64,000 nucleotides of DNA, from positions 77,149 through 141,148 of the forward strand of contig JANRLL010000014.1 in NCBI GenBank assembly GCA_033762715.1, read 5' to 3'. The translations under genes and the position numbers were made by a program. This document shows positions 16,811 through 26,012 of the stretch, one piece after another (positions within the stretch are counted from its first letter, which is position 1; the number at the start of each line of letters is the position of its first letter). This DNA is from JANRLL01 sp033762715 (GTDB lineage: Bacteria; Pseudomonadota; Alphaproteobacteria; Rickettsiales; SXRF01). Below the pieces are notes generated by a model. That model saw nothing but the letters and a program-made list of their open reading frames with translations. It made no database searches and was not told where the DNA came from.

Positions 16811-16882
16811 GCGGGTAGCTTAGACCTTTTTTTTGATAAGGTGGCGGCAAGCACGCTAAATCTCCACCCGAAAAGCAGGGTG
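16811..16882 (-). promoter_or_regulatory. Candidate SAM-responsive leader of metK (SAM-II-like)
   Basis: On the minus strand the leader reads a stem GGTGG...CCACC (16868-16864 and 16844-16840) enclosing GATTTAGCGTGCTTGC, followed by an A-rich stretch and TAAGCTA (16822-16816). The order, the GATTTA-N6-TTGC loop of the same size and the downstream GCTA resemble the SAM-II aptamer. The 5' strand of the stem can instead pair with CACCC just upstream (16882-16878), so two exclusive folds are possible. I matched this from memory of the family, not with a covariance model. Confidence 0.38.
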
Positions 16883-16913
16883 AAATTAGTACGGCAGCGG
16901 CTTCAAGTCAAGG

Positions 16914-17342
16914 CTATTCCAGAATGGGCTTGCTGTCGGCAATCGCACGCACCATATCGGCAAGGCGTTTACGCACGACCTGTTCTTTGATGCGCTTGAA
17001 GGCTTTCATCATTTCGAGCGATTCTCGATCTGATACAGTCTTATGCTCAAAAGCAACGGCGTTGTCTTCGCCAAATCCTACTTGTGATGTATTTGCAGAA
17101 AACTCGTCGAGCCCTTCAAAGAAATAAGAGACCGGCACATTCATGAAACGCGCAAATTCAACGAGCCTGCTTGCATTCATGGCATTGCTGCCCTTCTCAT
17201 ATTTTTGTACTTGTTGGAAGGTAACACCAATAGCTTTGGCGACGGATTCCTGGCTAAGCCCCATCATGGTTCTGCGTAATCTAAGGCGCTTGCCTACATG
17301 CGCATCTATATCTTGTTTACTTGGTAATTTATGTGGCTTCAT
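16914..17342 (-). CDS. XRE/Cro-type transcriptional regulator
   Basis: A 142-residue regulator with a helix-turn-helix in residues 14-70 (GKRLRLRRTMMGLSQESVAK then GVTFQQVQKYEKGSNAMNAS) and a C-terminal helical part. This class sits between lnt and metK in many alphaproteobacteria. Its targets are not known; in some relatives it affects cell-cycle or metabolic genes. The ATG is 64 bases after the lnt stop-side neighbour's start region in the divergent sense of reading; all genes here run leftward: lnt starts at 18905 and ends at 17406, so this gene is downstream of lnt and upstream of metK. The spacing to metK (173 bases) holds the metK leader. Confidence 0.85.
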   Translation of the reverse strand: MKPHKLPSKQDIDAHVGKRLRLRRTMMGLSQESVAKAIGVTFQQVQKYEKGSNAMNASRLVEFARFMNVPVSYFFEGLDEFSANTSQVGFGEDNAVAFEHKTVSDRESLEMMKAFKRIKEQVVRKRLADMVRAIADSKPILE

Positions 17343-17405
17343 AATCTTATGTGTCCTCAGCTTGAGTACATGGCGTATAGCAGCACAACTTGCAAGCGAA
17401 ATTTG

Positions 17406-18905
17406 TTAATTTCTTAATCTATATTGTTGCCAATTGGTTACTTGGCTGTAAATAGTATTCCCGGGTATTGCCTTGGGTAGCTGACTATCCAACACCCCTC
17501 GTTCGCCTAATGCTAGGCTAGCAATAATCCTGCCATAACCATCTATTACCGCAGAAATACCTGTATTTGCCGAACGCACTAATGGGATACCTTGCTCGAC
17601 GGCTCGCATACGGGCCATGTTAAAATGCTGGTGGGGCCCGATGCTCATTCCGAACCAAGCATCATTGGTTAAATTTAACATCCATTCCGGCTTAATGTCT
17701 GACCCCGTTACAAAGCCTGGAAAGATGGCTTCATAGCATACGAGCGGGCTGACTGGTGGTAAGCCTTGCCACTGGTAAGTAAGCGAGCCAGGACCGCTGG
17801 ATAGATCGGCCGTGCCCACCGGTGTGGTAATGGCTTTGGGCAACCATTCACGAAATGGCAGGAACTCTCCAAATGGGACAAGTTTGGCTTTGTCATACAT
17901 GCCCAGCATTTGCCCCTGATTATTAATGACCATGATGCTGTTATAGAATTTGCGGGTGTCGCCGTTAGGCTCATCGCGCATCACGCCGGTGAGCAATATT
18001 TTCCCCTCCGGCAAAGTATAGGCGATTTGCCCCATAAAACCCGCACCGCTACGAACTACTGTCGGCACCGCTGTTTCCGGCCAAATGAAATGAGTGATTT
18101 GATTCGCGCCCGCCACCTTGTTTAGGTTCACATGCATGTCAAGGCCTTGGCGCTGCATAATCGGATCCCATTTATGCGGCTGTGCAATATTGGCTTGGAT
18201 AAGTCGCAGCTTCACCCCATCGACATATTGTACGGCACCGGCATTCTCCAAACGCCATGCGCCCCACGCCATGCTCATCACAAAAACCGTATAGCCCGCA
18301 ATCACAGCGATGAGTGCTTGTTTACGCTGCGTGGCATTGATCAATGCACAAGGCAGCACGCCTAGCAATACGGCACAAAAGGTCAGCCCATAGGCACCGA
18401 CTAACGATGCCACTTGCAGCGACATATCCGAGAACCCAAAGCTATAGCCCGCTAAGTTCCAGGGAAAGCCGGTGAACAAATGCCCACGCGCATATTCCAC
18501 CACCGTCCATATCGCCGCAAAGCGCAATACGCCTTGCACGCCGGATGCACGAAACCGGTAAAACAGCAATGCTGCAATCGCCGGATAGAGCGCGATAACG
18601 GCGGTCAGACCAAAGAGTGTGAAGGGTATCAACCAACCGAATTTTTCTGGTTCAGTCAGCAGCGCTTCACAAAACCAATAGAGGCTTGTGATATAAAATC
18701 CCCATCCCCACCACCAACCATCAGCAAAGGCGCGCTTGCGAGAAGATGCATGGGTTAACAACCCATATAGGCCGCCAAAGGCTACTAGCAGCAAGGGGAA
18801 ATAGAAAAATGGCGCCAAGGTAAACGTAGTCGATACACCAAACAGAAAGGCTATAAAATTTCGACGCCACCGACGATCAATCGCTGTTAAAACCAGCTTA
18901 CGCAT
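17406..18905 (-). CDS. lnt: Apolipoprotein N-acyltransferase
   Basis: Adds the third acyl chain to lipoproteins in the inner membrane (499 aa). About six to seven N-terminal membrane segments (residues 15-210) precede a periplasmic nitrilase-like domain. The catalytic Glu is in FIWPETAVPT, the Lys in YDKAKLVPFGEFLP, and the Cys in PLVCYEAIFPG. Near the end NLTNDAWFG and NTGISAVIDGYGR are intact. It follows corC with 2 bases between, the usual corC-lnt pair. Confidence 0.96.
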   Translation of the reverse strand: MRKLVLTAIDRRWRRNFIAFLFGVSTTFTLAPFFYFPLLLVAFGGLYGLLTHASSRKRAFADGWWWGWGFYITSLYWFCEALLTEPEKFGWLIPFTLFGLTAVIALYPAIAALLFYRFRASGVQGVLRFAAIWTVVEYARGHLFTGFPWNLAGYSFGFSDMSLQVASLVGAYGLTFCAVLLGVLPCALINATQRKQALIAVIAGYTVFVMSMAWGAWRLENAGAVQYVDGVKLRLIQANIAQPHKWDPIMQRQGLDMHVNLNKVAGANQITHFIWPETAVPTVVRSGAGFMGQIAYTLPEGKILLTGVMRDEPNGDTRKFYNSIMVINNQGQMLGMYDKAKLVPFGEFLPFREWLPKAITTPVGTADLSSGPGSLTYQWQGLPPVSPLVCYEAIFPGFVTGSDIKPEWMLNLTNDAWFGMSIGPHQHFNMARMRAVEQGIPLVRSANTGISAVIDGYGRIIASLALGERGVLDSQLPKAIPGNTIYSQVTNWQQYRLRN

Positions 18906-18907
18906 AA

Positions 18908-19840
18908 TCAGGTCGTAATAATTTTAACGCGGCGAATGCGGCGAGAATCTGCGTCAGTAATTTCAAACTGCACGCCATGTGTATGTGGCACAACCTCGCC
19001 TCTAGCCGGCACGCGGCCGAGCTTGAAAAAGATAAGTCCGCCCAGTGTATCGAACTCATTGTCTTTTTCTTCCGTTACTAAATTCAAGCCCAATTCTTTT
19101 TCGAGTTTTTCAATACGCATGCGCGCGCTAACTTCAAATATACCATCACGCAGACGATGAATGCGATCGGTCTGGTCTTCGTCTTCATCATGCTCGTCTT
19201 GAATGTCGCCAACGATTTCTTCAAATACGTCTTCCATGGTCACCAACCCGTCAGTGCCACCATATTCGTCAACGACCATAGCGATATGACTGCCGGAATG
19301 ACGCATCTTCACCAGCAAATCCAATACACGCATCGAGGGTGGAACCACCAAGATGCTTCTCACCGCCGCTTTTAAATCATACGGGCGATCACCCGATAGC
19401 ATCGGCAGCAAATCTTTTACATGCAGGAAGCCTAAAATACGATCCAGCGAATCTTGGTAAACCGGTGTGCGCGTATGGCGCTGCTCATAGATATGCGCCT
19501 TTAACTGCTCCAGGGAAATATCGGCAGATACCGCTGCAATATCCGGGCGCGGCACCATAATATCACTCACCTTGATATCACCAAAGGTCAGCACATTATG
19601 CAGCATGATTTTTTCTTCAGGCTCAAGCGGAACCTGGCCCTGCTCCTCGTGCTCTTCGATGGCTTCTTCAAGCATTTCTTTTAGGGAGGCATCAGGCCGG
19701 TTGGTCAGCGCATGGCGCAACCAGCGCCGAATCGCTTGCAGCAAGGATTGTTTTTCGGAACTACTCTCGGGTTCAACGCGGCTATCGCCCGATAGGGCGG
19801 TTGAAGCAATGTCTGAAGTTTTTTTAGCGGCGTTATTCAT
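18908..19840 (-). CDS. corC: CBS-domain protein CorC/HlyC type
   Basis: A 310-residue cytosolic protein with two CBS domains (about residues 85-205, with VSDIMVPRPDI opening) and a C-terminal CorC_HlyC domain (from about residue 225, RHLRDGIFEVSARMRIEKLE region). There is no membrane DUF21 domain, as in E. coli CorC/YbeX. Linked to Mg2+/Co2+ efflux and, more recently, ribosome function; it stays next to ybeY and lnt in most Proteobacteria. The N-terminal 40 residues are low-complexity and acidic. Confidence 0.93.
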   Translation of the reverse strand: MNNAAKKTSDIASTALSGDSRVEPESSSEKQSLLQAIRRWLRHALTNRPDASLKEMLEEAIEEHEEQGQVPLEPEEKIMLHNVLTFGDIKVSDIMVPRPDIAAVSADISLEQLKAHIYEQRHTRTPVYQDSLDRILGFLHVKDLLPMLSGDRPYDLKAAVRSILVVPPSMRVLDLLVKMRHSGSHIAMVVDEYGGTDGLVTMEDVFEEIVGDIQDEHDEDEDQTDRIHRLRDGIFEVSARMRIEKLEKELGLNLVTEEKDNEFDTLGGLIFFKLGRVPARGEVVPHTHGVQFEITDADSRRIRRVKIITT

Positions 19841-19879
19841 AGATATACTGTTATCACTCTTAGCATTCAGGCAAACAAC

Positions 19880-20326
19880 TCACAAGTATGGATTATTAAT
19901 ACACAGTTTTTTAAGGATTTTTATTTCCTCAGCTTCCATCTTATCCGCCTCATCGTCCCGTTCATGATCAAACCCCAGCAGATGCAATATGCCATGTACC
20001 AGCAAATGCGTGGTATGATCAGCGACTAATTTCTTTTGCGCCTTGGCCTCCGCACCTATTGTTTCATAGGCCAGGAAAATATCGCCCAGATGCTCGCCAT
20101 CGCCAGGAAACGACAACACATTGGTCGGGCGATTTTTCCCACGATAGCTATGGTTCAACTCGGCCATCGACTTATCATCAGTCAGAATGATGGATAAGGC
20201 AACAGGGCCAGAAACCCTACGCTCACGAAGCACCGTATTACAAATCTCGGTAACATATTTACAGTAAGGGCTAAGCCGCGACTTCCAGCGCTTATCCTGT
20301 AAATGGATCGTAAGCTCAGACGTCAT
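19880..20326 (-). CDS. ybeY: Endoribonuclease YbeY
   Basis: A metal-dependent RNase for 16S rRNA 3' maturation and ribosome quality control (about 148 aa). The ATG at 20326 is used; a start at 20371 lies well inside phoH. The zinc motif H-G-x2-H-L-x-G-x-D-H is seen in HGILHLLGFDH near the C-terminus, and SFPGDGEHLGDIFLA is the typical preceding strand. It overlaps phoH by 11 bases. Confidence 0.95.
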   Translation of the reverse strand: MTSELTIHLQDKRWKSRLSPYCKYVTEICNTVLRERRVSGPVALSIILTDDKSMAELNHSYRGKNRPTNVLSFPGDGEHLGDIFLAYETIGAEAKAQKKLVADHTTHLLVHGILHLLGFDHERDDEADKMEAEEIKILKKLCINNPYL

Positions 20327-21344
20327 TGGCTGAATTATTGCCGTTTTTCTTTTTCTTATCCCACTCGTCATAGGCCTGAATGATTTTTGCAGCCAGCGGG
20401 TGACGCACTACGTCGCCATCGCCAAAGCGTATCTTGCCGATATTTTCAATACCCTCAAGTTTACGCACCGCATCACCCAAACCCGACTTTACGTCTTTGG
20501 GTAAATCGGTTTGGCTTAAGTCGCCGGTAACTACCATGCGCGCGCCTTGGCCCATGCGGGTTAGAAACATCTTCATTTGAGTTGCAGTCGTATTTTGCGC
20601 TTCATCCAAAATCACGAAGCAATTAGAGAAAGTACGGCCGCGCATAAACGCCAGGGGCGCCACTTCGATCTCACCCGTTTCCATATGACGTGCCAGGCGA
20701 TCCGCTGGAATCATATCATAGAGCGCATCATAGAGCGGGCGTAAGTATGGATCAATTTTCTCTTTTAAGTCGCCTGGCAAGAAGCCGAGCTTTTCACCCG
20801 CTTCCACCGCCGGACGCGACAGAATAATTTTCTCCACGCGGCTGCTGGTAAACATGGCAACGGCCATGGCAACGGCGATATAGGTCTTACCCGTACCGGC
20901 CGGTCCAAGCGCAAACACCAACTCGTTATTCAAAAGCGATTGCATGTATTTTGCTTGAATATGCGAATAAGGTTTGATGGTTTTTTTCATGGTTTTAATC
21001 ACCACCTGATCCTGACCGCCAAACAAGCTATGGTTATCGTCATTATCATGATGGGCATGCATACGAATCGCCGCATCCAGCTGTGCAAGCCCCACTTCAC
21101 CGCCCTTGGTCAAATCGGCATAGAGCAACTCAAGCACGTTGCGAGCTGATTCTACGGATGCTTTTTCTCCCGAGAGCACCAGCGTATTGCCACGATATGA
21201 CGCCGAAATATTATATTTCTTTTCCAGCTTGGTCAGGTGAATATCTTCTTCACCATAGAGCATCGGCAGCAACGCATTATCACGAAACACCAGATTTACA
21301 TTGGCCGTATCTTGCTGAGCAGCTTTGGGGTGCTTTTCTTTCAC
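20316..21344 (-). CDS. phoH: PhoH-like ATPase (YbeZ)
   Basis: A P-loop ATPase related to superfamily 1 helicases (342 aa), partner of YbeY in RNA metabolism. It starts with GTG (TAGTG overlaps the miaB stop), preceded by AAAGG. Walker A is GPAGTGKTYIAVAMAV near residue 145, Walker B is NCFVILDEAQNTTATQMKMF, and the VVTGDLSQTDLP block follows. The N-terminal 90 residues look like a small KH-type RNA-binding domain (GNTLVLSGEKASVESARNVLE). Confidence 0.95.
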   Translation of the reverse strand: MKEKHPKAAQQDTANVNLVFRDNALLPMLYGEEDIHLTKLEKKYNISASYRGNTLVLSGEKASVESARNVLELLYADLTKGGEVGLAQLDAAIRMHAHHDNDDNHSLFGGQDQVVIKTMKKTIKPYSHIQAKYMQSLLNNELVFALGPAGTGKTYIAVAMAVAMFTSSRVEKIILSRPAVEAGEKLGFLPGDLKEKIDPYLRPLYDALYDMIPADRLARHMETGEIEVAPLAFMRGRTFSNCFVILDEAQNTTATQMKMFLTRMGQGARMVVTGDLSQTDLPKDVKSGLGDAVRKLEGIENIGKIRFGDGDVVRHPLAAKIIQAYDEWDKKKKNGNNSANDV

Positions 21345-22696
21345 TAGGACGCCTTTCTGAGAGAGGGTTCAATTAATTCACCCGACAGGCTGTTTAAAAA
21401 CCCGCCGGTTATTTTCACGTTCATAATATCGCCTTTGACTTGGCTAGCATTATCTACATACACCGACTGCATGTACGGACTTTTGCCGAGCACCTGGCCT
21501 TCAAATTTGCCGCTGCGGTCAAACAACACCGGCATCACCTGGCCAATGCTTGCCTGGTTGAATGTCATCTGTTGATGTTGCAGCAACGCTTGCAGGCGCG
21601 CAAGACGTTCTTCTTTTACTTTTTCAGGGATTTGCCGCTCGTCGACCGCCGCCGGTGTGCCAGGGCGTGGGCTGTATTTAAAGGAATAGGCCTGCGCAAA
21701 TTGAACGCGCTCAACTAAGGTCAAGGTGTCTTCAAAATCTTTGTCGCTTTCACCGGGGAATCCCACGATAAAGTCAGACGACAGTGCAATATCTGGACGT
21801 GCAGCGCGAAGGCGCACAATAATATCATGATAGAGTTCGACATCATGCTTACGGTTCATTTTTTTAAGCACTTGGTCTGAACCCGATTGAATCGGCAAAT
21901 GCAAAAACGGCATAAGCTTGGGCTCGCTGCCATGGATGGCAATTAAATCATCTGACATATCGCGCGGATGCGAGGTGATGTAGCGAATGCGCTCCAGACC
22001 GCGAATCTGCGCCAAGCGGTCAATAGCAGCAGCCAACGACCAGGTCTTGCCCTCGCCTTCGCCGTGATAGGCATTGACGTTTTGACCCAGCAAATGGATT
22101 TCTTTAGCGCCCATATCGACCAGACGGCGCGCTTCGGCCTCGATGGTGGCCATTGGACGTGAATATTCTGCGCCGCGCGTATACGGCACCACGCAGAAGC
22201 TGCAGAATTTATCACAACCTTCCTGCACCGATAAAAAGGCCGACACGCCTTGCGAAGAGGTGACATCCGGCAGCAAGTCAAATTTTTGCACGGTGGGGAA
22301 ATCAAGCTCGACTACGCCACCATTATCGCGGATGGCGCGGGTGACCATTTCCGGCAACTGGTGATAGCTTTGTGACCCCAATACAATATCCACATACGGC
22401 GCACGTTTGATGATTTCTGCGCCTTCAGCTTGGCCAACACAGCCGCCCACCGCTATCAACATGCGGCCGCCCTTAGCGGATTTTTTTTCTTTTTCTTGGC
22501 GGATGCGGCCTAAATCGGAATAGACTTTCTCTTCGGCTTTTTCGCGAATATGACAGGTGTTAAGCACCACCAGATCGGCATCGTCACAGCTATCCACCGG
22601 CGTGTAACCCAGCGGTGCCATGACATCGTGCATACGCACCGAGTCGTACACATTCATTTGGCAGCCAAAGGTTTTTATATAGAGCTTTTTACTCAA
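21344..22696 (-). CDS. miaB: tRNA-2-methylthio-N6-dimethylallyladenosine synthase MiaB
   Basis: A radical-SAM methylthiotransferase acting on A37 of tRNA (450 aa). The N-terminal cluster cysteines are in KTFGCQMNVYDS, LNTCHIREKA and VGGCVGQAEG; the radical-SAM cluster is in GCDKFCSFCVVPYTRG; HLPIQSGSDQVLKKMNR and DFIVGFPGE follow; a TRAM domain closes the protein. Gene order miaB-phoH-ybeY-corC-lnt is conserved in Proteobacteria. Its first codons overlap phhB by 4 bases. Confidence 0.97.
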   Translation of the reverse strand: MSKKLYIKTFGCQMNVYDSVRMHDVMAPLGYTPVDSCDDADLVVLNTCHIREKAEEKVYSDLGRIRQEKEKKSAKGGRMLIAVGGCVGQAEGAEIIKRAPYVDIVLGSQSYHQLPEMVTRAIRDNGGVVELDFPTVQKFDLLPDVTSSQGVSAFLSVQEGCDKFCSFCVVPYTRGAEYSRPMATIEAEARRLVDMGAKEIHLLGQNVNAYHGEGEGKTWSLAAAIDRLAQIRGLERIRYITSHPRDMSDDLIAIHGSEPKLMPFLHLPIQSGSDQVLKKMNRKHDVELYHDIIVRLRAARPDIALSSDFIVGFPGESDKDFEDTLTLVERVQFAQAYSFKYSPRPGTPAAVDERQIPEKVKEERLARLQALLQHQQMTFNQASIGQVMPVLFDRSGKFEGQVLGKSPYMQSVYVDNASQVKGDIMNVKITGGFLNSLSGELIEPSLRKAS

Positions 22697-23031
22697 GCGA
22701 CACTCAACTGATCAATTTTCGCCGCGAGGATAAAGTCGTTCTCATGCAAGCCGGCGATGTTATGCGTCCACACCACGCATTCCACGTAACCCCACCCCAG
22801 CATAATATCCGGATGATGGCCTTCGGCTTCGGCAATCGGTGCCAGTCTTTGTACAAAGGCCAAGGCCGACATAAAATCAGGAAAGGAAATCCGCTTGCGG
22901 ATGGCACGGCCTTCTAGGGTCAGCTCCCATCCATTCACTTGTTGCAGCATTTTCTGCGCCGCATCGACCTTCATCGGAGGCGTCGTGCTGGCACAAGGAC
23001 CACATTTTTTTTCACTTAACATTGTCTTCAT
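22693..23031 (-). CDS. phhB: Pterin-4a-carbinolamine dehydratase
   Basis: A 112-residue member of the PCD/DCoH family, which dehydrates 4a-hydroxytetrahydrobiopterin and also occurs in bacteria without phenylalanine hydroxylase. The signature EAEGHHPDIMLGWGYVEC with the two active-site His is clear, followed by VWTHNIAGLHENDFILAAKID. The first 15 residues are an extra Cys-containing tail (KKCGPCASTTPP). It is the first gene of the leftward miaB group and is divergent from tsaB, only 58 bases away. An ATG at 23022 is an alternative start. Confidence 0.92.
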   Translation of the reverse strand: MKTMLSEKKCGPCASTTPPMKVDAAQKMLQQVNGWELTLEGRAIRKRISFPDFMSALAFVQRLAPIAEAEGHHPDIMLGWGYVECVVWTHNIAGLHENDFILAAKIDQLSVA

Positions 23032-23089
23032 TCACGCGCTATTGTGTATTGCTGCATTCTTACCCTGTTATAGGCCCGACGTCAAACAT

Positions 23090-23725
23090 ATGAAATATGC
23101 CCGTATTTTAGCCATTGAAAGCGCTACAGGCCCCACTAGCGTTGCAGTCTGGGACAATGGCCGTATCAGCGCCTACCTGGAAGATGCCAGCAAAACCATG
23201 CAGTCGGCGCGCCTTATTCCTATGGTTCATCAGGCACTAAAGCAGTCTGGCATTGGCTTTTCGCAGTTTGATGCGCTGGCTTGCACAGTAGGCCCAGGAA
23301 GCTTTACCGGCATCCGCGTGGCACTGGCTGCGGCGCGTGGCATCTGTTTTGCGGCCCACATCCCAGGCTTGGGCTATACGACGCTAGAAGTACTTGCCCA
23401 CGGCGCCCGTAAACAACAAGCCAAATCCCCTATTCGCGTGGCCATTTCCGCGGGCAAAGGCCAATATTACCTCCAGGATTTCACGGATACGCAAGCAGAA
23501 CCCATCATTGCCAATCCAGACGCTATCCAGGTGCCTGAGGGTGGATTACTGGTTACCACCGAACATATACTCGATCATCTGCAAGGTCCTTCGGTCATAC
23601 GGCTTGCCTCACCACGCGCCGACCTGCTGGCCGAAATGGCGGCAGCCGGTATAAAAAGTCAATCGCTCAGCCCTTTCTATATTCGTCCGCCCGACGCTAT
23701 CCCACCCACAAAATTTCTGGCCTAA
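23090..23725 (+). CDS. tsaB: tRNA threonylcarbamoyladenosine biosynthesis protein TsaB
   Basis: The scaffold partner of TsaD in making t6A37 of ANN-decoding tRNAs (211 aa). The N-terminal ILAIESATGPTSVAVWD and the GPGSFTGIRVALAAARGI block are typical of TsaB/YeaZ. The ATG at 23090 is chosen because the family begins at this point; upstream in-frame codons overlap phhB. TsaD and RimI are not in the window. No good ribosome site is seen. Confidence 0.93.
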   Translation: MKYARILAIESATGPTSVAVWDNGRISAYLEDASKTMQSARLIPMVHQALKQSGIGFSQFDALACTVGPGSFTGIRVALAAARGICFAAHIPGLGYTTLEVLAHGARKQQAKSPIRVAISAGKGQYYLQDFTDTQAEPIIANPDAIQVPEGGLLVTTEHILDHLQGPSVIRLASPRADLLAEMAAAGIKSQSLSPFYIRPPDAIPPTKFLA

Positions 23726-23776
23726 CGGACCAGAATTTTGCTATGATCGCCGCCTAATACACATCGGAGTTTTGCT

Positions 23777-24373
23777 ATGTCACGGGTTCGCTATCTCATT
23801 GCACTATCAGCCGCGCTCATTGCCAATGGCTGCAGCACGCATAAAGGCCTGGAATATCCACCGCCTTCTTTTAGGCAATATCAGCCTATTCATATGGCGG
23901 TATCGAGCATTGAATTCGTCGAAGAATATAAATCCCCTATGCGCGATCCGTATGTGGAACATCTAATGCCATTCTCGCCGGCGGATGCCATGCGCATCTG
24001 GGTGCGCGACCGTATGCATGCGGTAGGTGGTGAAAAAACCATGCGCATCATCATCAAAGAAGGCAGTGTCAAAGAAAAGAGCAGCTCCAATCCGCTCACT
24101 ATGATGAATGTGTTCGGCAATAGCTCGGATAGTAAATATGAAGCTAAGCTAGAGGTGGAACTGCGTATCTATGGTGAAAGTCCCATTGCTGAATCGACCG
24201 TCACCGTCAATGCCTTGCGCAAAGCCGAAACGCGCGAGCGCGATAGTGCCGCATCCCGCGACGAGGCCTATAAGCGCATGATTACCGAGCTGATGAATAC
24301 GGCCAATGCCGAGCTGGAAAAAAGCATCTATCAATCGCTGTCTAGCTATATAAGCTATTCGCAAAATCCATAA
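23777..24373 (+). CDS. Putative lipoprotein of unknown function
   Basis: A 198-residue protein with a signal peptide and lipobox LIANGC (lipidated Cys near residue 19), so probably membrane-bound in the periplasm. The mature part has a proline-rich start, a WVRDRMHAVGGEKTMRIIIKEGSV segment (shown here in two parts: WVRDRMHAVG and EKTMRIIIKEG), a beta-rich middle and a long C-terminal helix. GGAG lies 8 bases before the ATG. It reads like the alphaproteobacterial lipoproteins of undefined role; I assign none. It is followed after 6 bases by the TauE/SafE gene. Confidence 0.65.
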   Translation: MSRVRYLIALSAALIANGCSTHKGLEYPPPSFRQYQPIHMAVSSIEFVEEYKSPMRDPYVEHLMPFSPADAMRIWVRDRMHAVGGEKTMRIIIKEGSVKEKSSSNPLTMMNVFGNSSDSKYEAKLEVELRIYGESPIAESTVTVNALRKAETRERDSAASRDEAYKRMITELMNTANAELEKSIYQSLSSYISYSQNP

Positions 24374-24379
24374 GCGAGC

Positions 24380-25291
24380 ATGATGATCTACCTTCCCATT
24401 GCGGAGCTCTCGGTCAATATCTTCGTCATTCTTGGGCTGGGTTGGATCACCGGTGTTTTATCGGGCATGTTTGGCGTGGGCGGCGGGTTTTTGATGACGC
24501 CGCTTTTGATGTTTATCGGCGTGTCCCCTAGCGTGTCGGTAGCAACCGCCGCCAACCAAATCATCGCCTCATCGGTGTCGGGATTTTTAGCGCATTGGCG
24601 CCGCGACAATGTGGATTTTCAAATGGGGCGTTACTTGCTGCTAGGCGGCATGGTAGGCTCGTCATTGGGTGTAGGCCTGTTTCGCTGGCTGCAACGCGGC
24701 GGCTATATTGATCTTACCATCTCCATTGCCTATGTCGTATTCCTAGGTGGCATCGGCGCAATGATGGCCGGAGAGAGTTTCCGCGCGCTGCTTAAAACAC
24801 CGAAAAAAAACACGCTTGAGCCTGAGCAACAGCGCTGGTGGCACCGGCTGCCGATGGTGCGCGAATTTCCTAAATCCAAACTAAAAATCAGTTTGCTGCT
24901 GCCACTGACTATCGGCTTCTTGGTAGGCATTCTGGTGTCGCTGATGGGCGTAGGCGGCGGATTTTTTCTGGTGCCTGCTATGATTTATATTTTAGGCATG
25001 CCCACCAGTGTGGTGATTGGCACCTCGCTGTTTCAAATTATTTTTATCTCGGCAAACGTCACGCTGCTGCAAGCCATCACCACCCAGACGGTTGATATTT
25101 TGCTGGCGCTTCTGCTGCTGTCCGGCTCGGTCATCGGCGCACAATTCGGCTCGCATTTGGGTGCTAAAATACGCGGCGAATATTTGCGCGGACTGCTTGC
25201 GGCTATTGTACTGTGCATTGCGGTGAAGCTGGCCTTTGGCCTGTTTACACCGCCGGCTGACATTTATAGCGTGAGTGTTATCGATGACTAG
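24380..25291 (+). CDS. TauE/SafE family permease
   Basis: A 303-residue inner-membrane protein of the TauE/SafE group, which exports or takes up sulfur-containing anions such as sulfite or sulfoacetate. The two half-repeats are visible: GVLSGMFGVGGGFLMTPLL near residue 30 and VGILVSLMGVGGGFFLVPAM near residue 195, with about eight hydrophobic segments. The stop overlaps the TIGR02186 gene, a pairing common in alphaproteobacteria, so the two probably work together. The substrate is not known. Confidence 0.9.
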   Translation: MMIYLPIAELSVNIFVILGLGWITGVLSGMFGVGGGFLMTPLLMFIGVSPSVSVATAANQIIASSVSGFLAHWRRDNVDFQMGRYLLLGGMVGSSLGVGLFRWLQRGGYIDLTISIAYVVFLGGIGAMMAGESFRALLKTPKKNTLEPEQQRWWHRLPMVREFPKSKLKISLLLPLTIGFLVGILVSLMGVGGGFFLVPAMIYILGMPTSVVIGTSLFQIIFISANVTLLQAITTQTVDILLALLLLSGSVIGAQFGSHLGAKIRGEYLRGLLAAIVLCIAVKLAFGLFTPPADIYSVSVIDD

Positions 25292-26009
25292 GTGGCTTCT
25301 CATCGCTTGGCTTTTATTGCCGGTCGGCGCGCACGCCACACCGGTGGAGGCGGTGATTTCGGAAGATTTAATCACTATGGATGCGAGCTTCACCGGCACC
25401 AAAATGTTTTATGTAGGCGCGCGCAATGATAATGGCGATATTGTGGTGGTGGTGCGCGGTCCGCAAAAAAACTATATGGTGCGCAAGAAAGAAAAAATCC
25501 TCGGTATGTGGCTTAATCACGACCGCATGAAGTTTTTCAATGTGCCCAGCTATTATGCACTCGCCAGTAATAAGCCGCTTTCCGATATTGAGCAAACAGC
25601 ACTCTTTGCACAGCTAGGCATTGGTCATGACAATCTATTCATGCAGCATTCCTTTAGCGCAGACACCAGCAAGGTAGATGCGTTTTCCCAGGCCCTGCTC
25701 GATTACCAGATAAAACAACGCCTCTACACAAAAGAGCCTATCGCGCTCAGCGGCGGCGAGCGGTTGCTCAAAGCCCTGATTGCATTTCCAGACACTATTC
25801 CCACCGGCGAATATACAGCCGAAATCTATTTGGTCAGCGACGGTGAAGTGACCGGAATGCAGTCGAACCCCATTCATGTCATCAAAAGCGGACTCGATGC
25901 TGTGATTTATAATTATGCCCATAACCAGCCCGAAATTTACGGCATTATCGCCATCTTCATGGCGTTTTCGATTGGCTGGCTGGGTGGTCGTATTTTTAAC
26001 AAAGGATAG
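25284..26009 (+). CDS. TIGR02186 family membrane protein
   Basis: A 241-residue protein with a signal peptide (to about HAT-PVEA), a periplasmic part beginning VISEDLITMDASFTGTKMFY with a VVRGPQKNYMVRKKEKILGMW segment (over the family's conserved core), and one C-terminal transmembrane segment (GIIAIFMAFSIGWLGGRIF). This is the alphaproteobacterial TIGR02186 family, found beside TauE/SafE permeases; the function is not known. The ATG at 25284 overlaps the permease stop; a GTG at 25275 is less likely. Confidence 0.82.
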   Translation: MTRWLLIAWLLLPVGAHATPVEAVISEDLITMDASFTGTKMFYVGARNDNGDIVVVVRGPQKNYMVRKKEKILGMWLNHDRMKFFNVPSYYALASNKPLSDIEQTALFAQLGIGHDNLFMQHSFSADTSKVDAFSQALLDYQIKQRLYTKEPIALSGGERLLKALIAFPDTIPTGEYTAEIYLVSDGEVTGMQSNPIHVIKSGLDAVIYNYAHNQPEIYGIIAIFMAFSIGWLGGRIFNKG

Positions 26010-26012
26010 TGT

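Noticed and set aside
16741..16913. SAM-I or SAH riboswitch in the metK leader
   Set aside because: Core motifs of these classes that I know are absent; only a SAM-II-like layout is partly matched.
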